From: UBA4416 sp964543545
GTDB lineage: Bacteria > Bacteroidota > Bacteroidia > B-17B0 > Aurantibacillaceae
Assembly: GCA_964543545.1 (NCBI GenBank)
Contig: CAZIYT010000005.1
Coordinates: 473,511-537,510 of the forward strand
Reading direction: 5' to 3'
Length of the DNA stretch: 64,000 nucleotides
The stretch's first letter is position 1, and each line of letters opens with the position of its first letter. The notes beneath the pieces were generated by a model, which was not told where the DNA came from, ran no database searches, and saw only the letters and a list, made by a program, of their open reading frames with translations. This document shows positions 51,913-61,500 of the stretch, piece by piece. The position numbers and the translations under genes were made by a program.

Positions 51913-51949
51913 AAATACATTAGAAATAAAGCATAAACAAGAAATAGAG

Positions 51950-52993
51950 ATGTTAGAAAACAGCGGAAGAACAGAATTAACCTCCCTCGGGGAATTTGGA
52001 TTGATCAATCATTTGACGGAACATGTAGAAATCTACAACCCTGCCTCCTCGCTGAAAGGCATTGGCGATGATGCAGCGGTCATCAAATACGACAACGATA
52101 AAAGCACCCTGGTTTCGACCGATATGCTGGTGGAAGGTGTTCACTTCGACCTGACTTATTCACCCTTAAAACATTTGGGTTTTAAAGCCATTGCTGTGAA
52201 CCTGTCGGACATCTGTGCCATGAACGGTACACCGAGACAGGTGACGGTGAGCATCGCCGCTTCCAACCGTTTCTCAGTAGAGGCCCTGGAAGAGCTCTAT
52301 GCGGGCATGTTATATGCCTGCAAAAAGTATAAGGTCGATCTGGTGGGTGGTGATACCACCTCAAGTACCAGCGGGCTCATCATCAGCGTGACGGCTATCG
52401 GCGAAGCGAAACAGGAGGACATCGTGTACAGGAACGGAGCGAAGGAAAAAGACCTGGTATGCGTTACGGGCGACCTTGGCGGTGCCTATATGGGCCTGCA
52501 GATCCTGGAGCGTGAAAAATTCGTCTTCAAAGATAATCCGCAATTACAACCTGACCTCGAAGGCAATGACTATATCCTCGAGCGCCAGCTCAAACCGGAA
52601 GCCCGTGTAGACATTATCGAGCTCTTCAAAAGCCTGGACATTAAGCCAAGCTCTATGATTGATGTGAGCGACGGCCTGGCTTCCGAGCTCATGCACCTCT
52701 GCACACAATCGGGTGTGGGCTGCGAGCTGTACGAAGATAAAATTCCGCTCGATCCGCAGACCTTCGACAGAGCAAGGGAATTCAGCCTCGACCCAACGGT
52801 CTGCGCCCTGAGTGGCGGCGAAGATTATGAGCTGTTGTTCACCTTACCGATGAGCGAATACGACAAGATCAAAAATCTTCCCGACTTTACGATCATCGGT
52901 CACATCACGCCTAAAAGCAGCGGCCTGAACCTGGTTGCCAAAGCCGGCACCTCACACCCGATCACGGCCCAGGGCTGGAATTCATTTAAATAA
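51950..52993 (+). CDS. thiL: Thiamine-monophosphate kinase ThiL
   Basis: Phosphorylates thiamine monophosphate to the active cofactor TPP, completing the pathway encoded at 1-7102. The 347 residues show ELTSLGEFGLINHL, GIGDDAAVI (Mg-ATP aspartates), STDMLVEGVHFDL, DLVGGDTTSS, VTGDLGGAYMGL, MIDVSDGLASELMHLC and LSGGEDYELLFT, the full ThiL set. The gene stands about 45 kb from the thi operon and directly after the GxxExxY island. Confidence 0.96.
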   Translation: MLENSGRTELTSLGEFGLINHLTEHVEIYNPASSLKGIGDDAAVIKYDNDKSTLVSTDMLVEGVHFDLTYSPLKHLGFKAIAVNLSDICAMNGTPRQVTVSIAASNRFSVEALEELYAGMLYACKKYKVDLVGGDTTSSTSGLIISVTAIGEAKQEDIVYRNGAKEKDLVCVTGDLGGAYMGLQILEREKFVFKDNPQLQPDLEGNDYILERQLKPEARVDIIELFKSLDIKPSSMIDVSDGLASELMHLCTQSGVGCELYEDKIPLDPQTFDRAREFSLDPTVCALSGGEDYELLFTLPMSEYDKIKNLPDFTIIGHITPKSSGLNLVAKAGTSHPITAQGWNSFK

Positions 52994-53012
52994 TTTAAGT
53001 ACATTTCATCTG

Positions 53013-53354
53013 ATGATAAAACACAGCCTTCTCCTCTTTAGCTTCTGTTGCATGCTCCTGGCATGCGATGTCAGGAAGAGCAGCATCAGCGGAACGGTAG
53101 TGAGCAAGAGCACGGGAAAAGGCGTCGCCGGAGTGCTGATCAATTTTGTGCAATGCAAAAGCAACGGGGAAAACTGCTCGGAAATCATCATCGGGCAGAT
53201 CTATACCCATGACGACGGAAGCTTTATCATCTCTGAAAAAACGGGCTCCAAATCAAAGACCAAATGGATCACCGCCTACAAAGACGGAAAGAAGCTGGCG
53301 CAAAAAGATAACGTAGGCCTGAACGATAAGGACATCCGGATTGAACTACCATAA
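53013..53354 (+). CDS. Small lipoprotein with carboxypeptidase-regulatory-like domain
   Basis: A 113-residue protein from ATG 53013: signal MIKHSLLLFSFCCMLLACD (lipobox LLAC, Cys18), then SGTVVSKSTGKGVAGVLINF and DDGSFIISEKTG, the strand pattern of a CarboxypepD_reg-like beta-sandwich. The longer in-frame start at 52935 lies inside thiL and would lack a signal peptide. Cotranscription with thiL is possible (19 nt gap). Function unknown. Confidence 0.78.
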   Translation: MIKHSLLLFSFCCMLLACDVRKSSISGTVVSKSTGKGVAGVLINFVQCKSNGENCSEIIIGQIYTHDDGSFIISEKTGSKSKTKWITAYKDGKKLAQKDNVGLNDKDIRIELP

Positions 53355-53378
53355 TACAACACGATTAAAACATACACC

Positions 53379-53801
53379 ATGAGCAACGAATCATCTATCG
53401 AATCTTCCAAAGCCCCTGAACCTGTCGGTTTATATCCGCACGCCCGCCGTGTCGGCAATTTATTATTTTTAAGCGGTGTCGGGCCACGTGAGCGCGGCAC
53501 TAAGAAAATTCCGGGGGTGGAGCTGGATGAGCAGGGAAATATCACGTCGTACGACATCGAAGCCCAATGCCACTCGGTATTCAGGAACATCAAATACATT
53601 CTCGAAGATGCAGGGAGCTCCTGGGACAAGATCGTGGATGTACAGGTATTCCTCACCAACATGAAGGATGATTTCCCAAAATACAATAAGCTCTGGGCCG
53701 AGTACTTTAAAGAAAATCCTCCCTGCCGCACAACCATCGAGATCAACTGTCTGCCTACGCCCATTGCCATTGAGCTGAAGGTGATTGCAACGATCGACTA
53801 G
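53379..53801 (+). CDS. RidA/YjgF family protein, 2-aminomuconate deaminase-like
   Basis: A 140-residue RidA-fold protein. EPVGLYPHARRVGNLLFLSGVGPRERGTKKIPGVELDE resembles the 2-aminomuconate deaminase subgroup more than housekeeping RidA, and the C-terminal RTTIEINCLPTPIAIELKVIA closes the trimer interface. With the ALDH8-type gene at 49935 it would cover two steps after 2-aminomuconate semialdehyde. The upstream enzymes of the kynurenine route are not in the window. General RidA imine deaminase activity is the fallback. Confidence 0.85.
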   Translation: MSNESSIESSKAPEPVGLYPHARRVGNLLFLSGVGPRERGTKKIPGVELDEQGNITSYDIEAQCHSVFRNIKYILEDAGSSWDKIVDVQVFLTNMKDDFPKYNKLWAEYFKENPPCRTTIEINCLPTPIAIELKVIATID

Positions 53802-53816
53802 CTCTTTCCTAAACCG

Positions 53817-54524
53817 ATGGATCTGAACGCATCTTTCCGCGAGAATGGTTTTGCGGTCATCGAAGGCCTTTATTCACACCGCGAAACCGATGCCTTGATT
53901 TCCCTGATTGACGGAGCATCCGGGGAAGAGGAGACATTCCGGCGCTCGGCAAACCTCTTTGCCATCCGGCAATTCCTTAAAGAAATTCCGGAAACAGTCC
54001 CGGCAATCTTCAACGGTAAGCTGCGTGCACTCATCGCCAGCCACCTTGGCGCGGGCTATTTCCCGGTCAAATCCATTTACTTTGATAAGCCTGCCGATTC
54101 CAATTGGTTTGTGGCTTATCACCAGGACCTCACCATTTCCGTGGATAAAAAAACCGGCCATGAAGGTTACAGCTCATGGACGGTGAAACAAAACCAGTTT
54201 GCCGTGCAGCCTCCACTGGCAGTGCTCGAAAACATTGTCACGGTACGCATTCACCTCGATGATACGGATGAATACAATGGTGCCCTGAATGTACTGAAGG
54301 GTTCGCACCGGAAAGGTATTTGCCGTCCTGAAAATCTGGATATGACACAGGAAGCCGAACATTGTTGCCGCGTCGCAAAAGGCGGGCTGATGCTGATGAA
54401 GCCCTTGCTGATGCATGCCTCACACCGTAGCAGCAACGGGCGCAGAAGGCGCGTCATCCACATCGAATTTTCCGATACGGAGCTGCCTGAAGGCCTGCAA
54501 TGGGATGAACGCTTACACCTGTAG
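53817..54524 (+). CDS. Phytanoyl-CoA dioxygenase (PhyH) family protein
   Basis: A 235-residue Fe(II)/2-oxoglutarate oxygenase: FRENGFAVIEGLYS at the N terminus, HxD of the facial triad in AYHQDLTIS (H102, D104), a long insert, YNGALNVLKGSHRKG (the PhyH hallmark), and the distal His with the 2OG Arg in LLMHASHRSSNGRRRR. It follows the RidA-like gene by 15 nt and may be cotranscribed. Substrate unknown. Confidence 0.88.
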   Translation: MDLNASFRENGFAVIEGLYSHRETDALISLIDGASGEEETFRRSANLFAIRQFLKEIPETVPAIFNGKLRALIASHLGAGYFPVKSIYFDKPADSNWFVAYHQDLTISVDKKTGHEGYSSWTVKQNQFAVQPPLAVLENIVTVRIHLDDTDEYNGALNVLKGSHRKGICRPENLDMTQEAEHCCRVAKGGLMLMKPLLMHASHRSSNGRRRRVIHIEFSDTELPEGLQWDERLHL

Positions 54525-54559
54525 AAAAACAGATCTAAAACCGGAATAGAGGTCTGAGA

Positions 54560-55525
54560 TCAATGCTGCAGCGGGCGCTTTTTGATCATGCCGCCTTTGG
54601 TATCCTTGATGCTGTTCATCACCACAAAAGCATTCTCATCGATACTATCAATCTCCGCTTTCAGCTTATTCAATTCCAAACGGGTGACCACCGTATACAC
54701 GATATCGATATTACTTCCTTCTCCTCTTTTTCCAAAGCCACGCTTACCGACATATACGGTTACACCACGCCCCATCGTTTCAATGATCATTTTACGGATC
54801 TCTTCGCTGTGCGATGAAATGATGGTGACACCTGTATATTCCTCGATCCCCTGGATGATGAAGTCCAGCGTCTTGGAAGCTGCCAGGTAGGTGATCATGG
54901 AATAAAGCGCCGTTTCGATGGAAAGGAAATAAGCGGCTGCCGAGAAGATCAGCACGTTGATCGCGATGATGATATCGCCCATCGTTGTTCCGAATTTTCT
55001 ACTGAGAAAGATCGCCAGCACCTCTGTCCCATCGATTACAGAACCGCCCCTCACGGCGAGACCGATCCCCGAACCCAGGAAAAACCCACCGAAGATCGCC
55101 ACCAGGAGCTTATCGTGTGTAACCTCCGGAAAATGAAACGAGGACATACAGATGGCCAGGCCAGTGATGGCAATGGCCGTTTTAATGGCAAACTGCTTAC
55201 CGATGATCTTAAATCCTAAAATGATAAAAGGGGCATTGACCAGGAGAATGAGCAGGGACAAGGGAACCGTGGTGAGCTCAGCTAACAGAAGCGAAATACC
55301 GGTAGCGCCGCCATCAATGAAACTGCTTGGCAACAGGAAGCTTTCGAGACCGAAGGCGGCGGAAAAAATACCAAGTCCCATCAGGAAACAATCCTTCAGA
55401 AGCCTGATCACAATGTGCTTGAATTCCCTGAAGCCTTTGGCTAGTTCAAATCTTGAATAAGAGTCCTTTTTTTGTTTAAGGACAAAGCGAATAATGAGTT
55501 GGTTGAGAAGTGAATTCATAAACAA
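54560..55525 (-). CDS. YitT family membrane protein (DUF161/DUF2179)
   Basis: A 321-residue protein with five to six membrane spans in the first two thirds (FLLPSSFIDGGATGISLLLAELT; RGGSVIDGTEVLAIFLSRKFGTTMGDIIIAINVLIF are family signatures) and a cytoplasmic C-terminal DUF2179 domain (GVTIISSHSEEIRKMIIETMGRGVTVYVGKRGFG). It is about 30 residues longer than usual at the N terminus, where a basic helix precedes the first span. Physiological role not established for the family. Confidence 0.9.
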   Translation of the reverse strand: MFMNSLLNQLIIRFVLKQKKDSYSRFELAKGFREFKHIVIRLLKDCFLMGLGIFSAAFGLESFLLPSSFIDGGATGISLLLAELTTVPLSLLILLVNAPFIILGFKIIGKQFAIKTAIAITGLAICMSSFHFPEVTHDKLLVAIFGGFFLGSGIGLAVRGGSVIDGTEVLAIFLSRKFGTTMGDIIIAINVLIFSAAAYFLSIETALYSMITYLAASKTLDFIIQGIEEYTGVTIISSHSEEIRKMIIETMGRGVTVYVGKRGFGKRGEGSNIDIVYTVVTRLELNKLKAEIDSIDENAFVVMNSIKDTKGGMIKKRPLQH

Positions 55526-55786
55526 AATACATAGGTTATATACAAAATAGCTGAGACGATATTTGCAAGATAGGCAAACTATCCTGAATTAGCAAGCCCT
55601 CCAAGCCTCCCAGGCCACTATGGTCGTCTAAACGACTGTAGCCACGCGCGTTTCCAAAAGCTGTTAAACAAAGTGAAAATTTAATAATCTCTTTGACCGA
55701 CATAAAGCATCTTTCAGTAATAAGCACGTCATTTGTGAACATTCCGGGCGTTAAAATTGTTTACAGCCCGAGAACTATTTTGTACC

Positions 55787-56134
55787 ATGGTCCTGTTAAA
55801 CCTTATTACTTCTAATAAAGAACAACTCGATGCCATCATCAGCATCATCCTGACGCATAAATTTGCTACCAGCATCATCGTTGGAACCCCCGAACAAGCC
55901 TCCTACCTGAACCCGGAAGGGGTCCAGGAGCAGACTTCCGTTTATAAGCTGCAATTTGCCACCAAATCGTTATTGTTCAGCGAGATTGAAAACATACTGG
56001 CGAAGGAATTCCCCAATAAGGAATTTCAGATGTATGCCACGCCTATCGTGCAAACCACCAACCGCTTCTTCGACAGACTGAAGAACAGCGTGAAAGCCCT
56101 GAATATCTTTCCCGGCAAAAAGTCGGAGAAATAA
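55787..56134 (+). CDS. Small CutA-like protein of unknown function
   Basis: A 115-residue protein from ATG 55787 (MVLLNLITSNKEQLDAIISIIL). The strand pattern SNKEQLDAI ... SVYKLQFATKSLLFSEIENILAKEFPN ... QMYATPIVQTTNRFFDRL resembles the ferredoxin-like CutA1 trimer fold, with a weak match. The C terminus is basic. The longer in-frame start at 55757 seems less likely because the fold begins at the second Met. The 260-bp gap upstream (55526-55786) has only a short GTCGT-CTAA-ACGAC hairpin. Confidence 0.6.
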   Translation: MVLLNLITSNKEQLDAIISIILTHKFATSIIVGTPEQASYLNPEGVQEQTSVYKLQFATKSLLFSEIENILAKEFPNKEFQMYATPIVQTTNRFFDRLKNSVKALNIFPGKKSEK

Positions 56135-56218
56135 ATTCAGGCCTTAGCCCCTGAAAATCAAGCATAAAGCAAGCCTGTTTTTATCCCATTTTTTATGAAT
56201 CCGGCTTAATATATTTCC

Positions 56219-56226
56219 TATCTTTA
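56219..56226 (+). promoter_or_regulatory. Possible -7 element upstream of the ALDH7-like gene
   Basis: TATCTTTA matches TAnnTTTG at 7 of 8 positions, 39 nt before the ATG at 56265, with TTTTATG about 20 nt further upstream. Confidence 0.35.
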
Positions 56227-56264
56227 AGCTTCATTATTTTAAAAAAATCATCAGAATAAACCAT

Positions 56265-57788
56265 ATGGAAAAAGTATTAAAAGCGCTCGGAATTAAAGAC
56301 CTGAACATCGGATGCTCTACCGGCAAAAATTATTTCGCCAACGGCGACGTGATCGAATCCTATAGCCCGGTTGACGGAAAACTGATCGCCAAAGTAAAAG
56401 CGGCCAATGCTGCCGATTATGAAAAAGTAGTTCAGGTAGCGGGCGAAGCCTTTAAAAGCTGGCGTTTGGTGCCGGCTCCGAAACGCGGAGAAATCGTGCG
56501 CCAGTTCGGAGAAAAATTACGCGCCAAAAAACAGGACCTCGGCCAGCTCGTATCCTATGAAATGGGAAAATCGCTGCAGGAAGGTTTGGGAGAAGTTCAG
56601 GAAATGATCGACATCTGCGACTTTGCCGTAGGTGTATCGCGCCAGCTGTATGGCTTAACCATGCACTCCGAAAGGGAAAGCCACCGCATGTATGAGCAAT
56701 GGCATCCGTTAGGAATTGTAGGGATTATCTCTGCCTTCAATTTCCCGGTAGCAGTATGGAACTGGAACACAGCCCTGGCCTGGATCTGCGGTGACGTATG
56801 CATCTGGAAGCCATCAAGCAAAGTGCCTCTCTGCGCTGTAGCCTGCCACAACATCTGGAATGAAGTAGCGGCTGAAAATAATTTACCGGAAGGCATTTCC
56901 TGCCTGCTCGTAAGCCCGGGCGCTATCGGCGAAAAAATGTGTGAAGATGCGCGCGTGCCATTGGTATCCGCTACAGGCTCAACCCGTGTGGGCAAGATCG
57001 TAGGTACCAAAGTAGCAAGCCGCTTCGGCCGCTCTATCCTTGAGCTGGGCGGAAACAATGCCATCATCATTTCGCAGCATGCCGACCTGAAAGCCTGCCT
57101 GCCGGGCATCGTATTCGGTGCCGTGGGAACAGCAGGACAACGCTGCACCTCTACACGCCGCTTAATTATTCACGAAGATATTTACGAAGATGTGAAACAA
57201 AAGCTCATCAGTGCCTACAAGCAATTGCGCATCGGCGATCCTTTGGATGAGAACAACCACGTTGGCCCGCTCATCGACAAAGCAGCCGTGAAAGATTACC
57301 TGGCTTCTATTGAGCGCGTGATCTCCGAAGGCGGAAAAATACTGGTACCGGGCGGCGTTCTCGAAGGTAAAGGCTATGAAAGCGGATGTTATGTAAAACC
57401 ATGCATCGCTGAGGCTAAAAATGATTTCGAGATCGTACAGCACGAAACGTTTGCACCGGTTCTCTACATCATGAAATACAAAACCATTGAAGAAGCCATT
57501 GAATTACAGAATGGTGTTCCTCAGGGCTTGTCTTCTTCCATTATGACGCTGAACATGCGTGAGTCGGAACAATTCTTATGTGCAGCAGGCAGCGACTGTG
57601 GTATTGCCAATGTAAACATCGGCACCAGCGGTGCTGAGATCGGCGGCGCTTTCGGTGGCGAAAAAGAAACGGGTGGTGGCCGCGAAAGCGGCTCCGACAG
57701 CTGGAAAGCATACATGCGCCGTCAGACCAACACCATCAACTATGGCACTAAGCTGACACTGGCACAAGGTATCAAATTTGATTTTTAA
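56265..57788 (+). CDS. Aldehyde dehydrogenase, ALDH7/alpha-aminoadipic semialdehyde dehydrogenase-like
   Basis: A 507-residue dehydrogenase of the antiquitin group. Motifs: SAFNFPVAVWNWNTALAWICGD, ATGSTRVGK, LELGGNNA (E260), GTAGQRCTSTRR with catalytic C294, and the antiquitin C terminus NIGTSGAEIGGAFGGEKETGGGRESGSDSWKAYMRR. The group oxidises alpha-aminoadipic semialdehyde in lysine breakdown. Monocistronic by appearance; a hairpin-forming repeat follows its stop. Confidence 0.92.
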   Translation: MEKVLKALGIKDLNIGCSTGKNYFANGDVIESYSPVDGKLIAKVKAANAADYEKVVQVAGEAFKSWRLVPAPKRGEIVRQFGEKLRAKKQDLGQLVSYEMGKSLQEGLGEVQEMIDICDFAVGVSRQLYGLTMHSERESHRMYEQWHPLGIVGIISAFNFPVAVWNWNTALAWICGDVCIWKPSSKVPLCAVACHNIWNEVAAENNLPEGISCLLVSPGAIGEKMCEDARVPLVSATGSTRVGKIVGTKVASRFGRSILELGGNNAIIISQHADLKACLPGIVFGAVGTAGQRCTSTRRLIIHEDIYEDVKQKLISAYKQLRIGDPLDENNHVGPLIDKAAVKDYLASIERVISEGGKILVPGGVLEGKGYESGCYVKPCIAEAKNDFEIVQHETFAPVLYIMKYKTIEEAIELQNGVPQGLSSSIMTLNMRESEQFLCAAGSDCGIANVNIGTSGAEIGGAFGGEKETGGGRESGSDSWKAYMRRQTNTINYGTKLTLAQGIKFDF

Positions 57789-57794
57789 AACATT

Positions 57795-57887
57795 CCCGCG
57801 GATCTCGCAAATCCCGCAGGGTAGCAATTGAAAAATTGCCCATAACTAACCAATGTATAATCTGTGGAATCTGCGAAATCTGCGGGC
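57795..57887. repeat. Solo TCTGCG-type hairpin element (no gene inside)
   Basis: CCCGCGGATCTCGCAAATCC (from 57795) and the right arm TCTGTGGAATCTGCGAAATC-TGCGGG (57861-57886) are imperfect inverted repeats. A second perfect hairpin, GCAATT-GAAA-AATTGC (57824-57839), is nested between them. The TCTGCGAAATCTGCG theme is the one seen around GxxExxY copy 1 (GCGGAAATCTGCG). It lies between the ALDH7 and SlyD-like genes. Confidence 0.7.
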
Positions 57888-57901
57888 AAAAAAATTAAAC
57901 A

Positions 57902-58414
57902 ATGACTATTGACAACAACAAAGTGGTAACGGTAAATTATCATTTATCTTCTCACATAAACGACGAAGCACCTGAATTAGTTGAACAAACCAGCAGCGAA
58001 CATCCATTCGTATTTATGTTTGGAGTTGGGCAGTTATTACCCGATTTCGAAAAAAACCTGCTGAATAAAAAAGTAGGTGACAAATTCGATTTTAAGATTA
58101 ATCCGGAGAGCGCCTATGGCCTTTCCGACCAGGAAATGATCGCTAAGATCCCGAAAAATGCCTTCGAGGTTGACGGAAAATTTGATAGCGAGCGTGTGAA
58201 AGAAGGGGAAGAGCTCATGATGAATGATGCCGATGGCAACCAGCTGATGGGCTTTGTTCAGGAGATCGGCGACGACTACGTCATCATGGATTTCAACCAC
58301 CCTCTCGCAGATCACCATCTGCATTTTGTGGGCGAAGTGCTCGACATCAGGGAAGCTACTGCCGAAGAGATCGCTCACGGCCACGTACACGGACCGGGCG
58401 GACATCATCACTAA
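57902..58414 (+). CDS. FKBP-type peptidyl-prolyl isomerase, SlyD-like
   Basis: A 170-residue cytoplasmic folding factor: VNYHLSSHINDEAPELVEQTSSEHPFVFMFGVGQLLPDFEKNLLNKKVGDKFDFKI gives the FKBP strand order with the IF (insert-in-flap) chaperone domain after it (ESAYGLSDQEMIAKIPKNAFE). DFNHPLADHHLHFVGEVLDIREATAEE is the closing strand, and the tail HGHVHGPGGHHH is a histidine-rich metal site as in SlyD. Followed by a strong terminator. Confidence 0.94.
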   Translation: MTIDNNKVVTVNYHLSSHINDEAPELVEQTSSEHPFVFMFGVGQLLPDFEKNLLNKKVGDKFDFKINPESAYGLSDQEMIAKIPKNAFEVDGKFDSERVKEGEELMMNDADGNQLMGFVQEIGDDYVIMDFNHPLADHHLHFVGEVLDIREATAEEIAHGHVHGPGGHHH

Positions 58415-58430
58415 TTTCTATTAAACCAAA

Positions 58431-58466
58431 CCCCCGTCACGACGATGTCTTGACGGGGGTTTTTAT
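58431..58466 (+). terminator. Rho-independent terminator after the SlyD-like gene
   Basis: CCCCGTCA-CGACGATGTCT-TGACGGGG with a TTTTT run after the stem, 17 nt past the stop codon. Confidence 0.88.
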
Positions 58467-58488
58467 TTCCCATTATTGGACAAATAAA

Positions 58489-58520
58489 AAGCCATCCGTC
58501 GATTGACGGATGGCTTTTTT
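58489..58520 (-). terminator. Bidirectional terminator between the convergent SlyD-like and ELWxxDGT genes
   Basis: AAGCCATCCGTC-GATT-GACGGATGGCTT is a perfect 12-bp stem with A-run and T-run on the two sides. It lies 21 nt past the stop of the minus-strand repeat protein and can stop transcription from both directions. Confidence 0.88.
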
Positions 58521-58540
58521 GATAGCAGAAATACTGATCG

Positions 58541-61500
58541 TTATTCTTTAATAAAACGAATGGCCTTTGCTTTGCCATTAGCCATCGTTTTGATGATGTA
58601 AAGACCTGCCTCCAAATGCCGGATATCAAATGTAGTATGTTGGCTGTTTACGTTTTCCGATAAAACAACCTGGCCGATCGTATTTGAGATCTCAACCAGT
58701 ACGGTTTCATTATTAAATACCGTGAAATCCATATTCAGAAGGGAGTTCGCCGGATTAGGATATACCATCATGCCATTAGGCTGCGCGTTCACTTCATCTA
58801 TCCCCACACAGCTGTTAACCGTCACGTTTACAGATACACTGTTTGTGCAGCCTGCTGCACTGCTGCCGCTGACATTGTAATTAGTCGTTGTTGTGGGTGT
58901 AACAACAATGGATGTTGTATGAGCGCTTGTGCTCCAGGTATAGGTAGTAGCACCGCCTGCGGTTAAGGTTACCGGATTACCGGCACAAATCGTAGCAGAA
59001 CCGGCAGAGGCGGTTACAACAGGCAGGGCGTTAACCGTTATATCCGTTCCGTTATCAATACCTGTAGTAGCTACATTACTTGCTTTCACGCGCACGCGGT
59101 AAGCTCCACCGGCCGCTGTTGCATTAGGCAAGGTAGCATTGATGGTCCCTGTTAATACCGTTGACGTTAAAGCGCCTATACTAATTGGACTTGCAAAATT
59201 ACCGGTTGCATCGGATAACTCTGCTGTATACACATTGCCTGCATTGATGGTACCATAGGTCGTAAATGGAACCGTAATAGCTGCGCCGGAACAATAAGAT
59301 GGGGAAACGCTTGCCGTAGCAATCAGGTTTAATGGTGTTAATTTCCAAAGCTCATTCCCGTTAAGCGTCGTCATTCCCTTGAAATACAAGCTCCCATTCA
59401 TCGCTGCAAAATAATCAGGATAAGACCCATTGGATCCTGCATTGATATCGAACATCACAGTTCCTGCTGCTGTGCCATCACTTTGCCATAGTTCACCCCC
59501 ATTGATATTATCATCGGCGCCAAAATACACTCTGCCGTTAAGCGCAAAAAGGTAATCAATGTCACTGTCACCGGATCCGACGTTGATATCTTTTACCAGA
59601 ACGGTGCCCGCTGCAGTTCCATCTGTTTTCCATAATTCTTCACCGGTTAGGCTATTATATGCTATGAAATAAACAGCACTTCCCGACACGGTAAATCCAT
59701 AAGGCTCAGAATCGTTACTACCTGTCTCGATATCTTTTAACAAGGCTGTAGTTGTGCCATCGGAATACCATAGCTCCTCACCATTTGTGGCATCCATGGC
59801 TGCAAAATAAATGTTGTTACCCAATACGGCAAAGTCTGCACCATTTACGTTTACTCCCAGAGAAGTTGTTGTTGTACCATTTGTTTTCCAAACTTTTCTG
59901 CTTGTCCCGTCATCCGCGGTAAAATACATAAAACCTCCCAATACAAAGTCTCCTACACCATCGGGATAGCTGGAGCCTGAACCATTAATGTCCATGACCA
60001 TCGTCGTGCTTGTCCCATCTGTTTTCCAAAGCTCAACCCCATTGATCCCGTCATCGGCACCAAAATATAAAAACCCGCCTGTTACCGCTAAAGGATAAGG
60101 ATAAGAACTCCCGGTGGTATTAATATCCATCACCATAGTCGTACCCGCCGTTGTGCCATCCGATTTCCAAAGCTCGTAGCCGTTTACACCATCATCTGAT
60201 AAAAAATAGAGAAAGCTACCCAGCACCTTGAAATTACTGACATAACCTGAAGATCCGGAATTAATATCCTTCACTAAAACTGTTCCTGCTGCTGTGCCAT
60301 CGGTCTTCCATAATTCCTGCCCATGAACCCCGTCATCCGCTCTAAAAAATGTAACAGATCCTATATTTGTAAACAGCTCCGGATATGAATCATTGCTTCC
60401 GGGATTAATATCTTTTAAGAATTGGGTCCCTGCTGTCGTTCCGTTGGAAATATACAATTCTGTACCACTATTCCCCTGAGAGGCAGAAAAATAAAGTGTA
60501 TTGTTATTAACCCCTGTTCCTACATAGAATCCGTCGGCAGTAGTCACCGTGTCGGGATAAATATTTTTAACCAATGCTGTACCCAATGCTGTGCCATCGG
60601 TTTTCCATAACTCGGCGTTGGAATTGGCCAGGGAATCATTATTGGCGCTAAAAATGAACTGTGTGCCTAAGAGGCTAAAATTTTCAGGGTAAGCATCACT
60701 ACCGGTAAAGCATATGTTTTTAACCTGGGTCGTTCCGGCTGCCGTGCCGTCGCTCTTCCAGAGCTCTACTCCATCGGTACCGTTATTGGCACAGAAATAC
60801 ATAAAGCCGTTTAAGGTGCTTTTGGAAAAACTATAGGGATAGCCATTGCCTCCGCCCGGCCATATATCTTTTACCATCGTGGTGCCGGCCAGCGTGCCAT
60901 CCGTGCGCCATAGTTCCGTACCTTGTCCGGTAGCGTCGTTTGCTCCGAAATACACATAGCCGCCAAACTCATAGCCTATTTGCCCTGAAAGCCCACTGTA
61001 CCAAGGGTTTGGATTAATATCTTTGACCAGGCTAACCGTGGTGCCATTGGTAACATACCATTCATGACTAATAGAACCAATTAAAGCGGCAATGAGTGTA
61101 TTAGCGCCCAGGGTCCTGAAATCTGTAATAGTAGTGCTGGCTGGGCCGGAATTCATATCCGACAACAGATGTGTGCCGGCAGTTGTGCCGTCACTGATCC
61201 AGGGTTCAGTACCATACGTTGAAGTAGAAGCCCTGAAATAAATAGTGCTTCCGTTCACACAAAACTTGGCAGGATCAGAAGAGCCGCCCAATGGCTCAAT
61301 ATCCTTAAGCAACGTAGTAGCTGTTCCGTTACTGGTCCATAACTCGGTGCCATTTGTTCCGTCATTTGCGCTAAATACAATGCCTGATCCAAATACCGTT
61401 AATGAGGCAGGAGAAGAAGAGGCTGTGCCTGTGCGGATATCGGAAACCAAGGAAGTGGTGACTCCATTGGTTCTCCAAAGTTCATTTCCATGTACAATAT

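Noticed and set aside
57795..57887. Small RNA gene between the ALDH7 and SlyD-like genes
   Set aside because: The fold is explained by the inverted-repeat family seen at GxxExxY copy 1; no promoter or terminator typical of an independent RNA was found.
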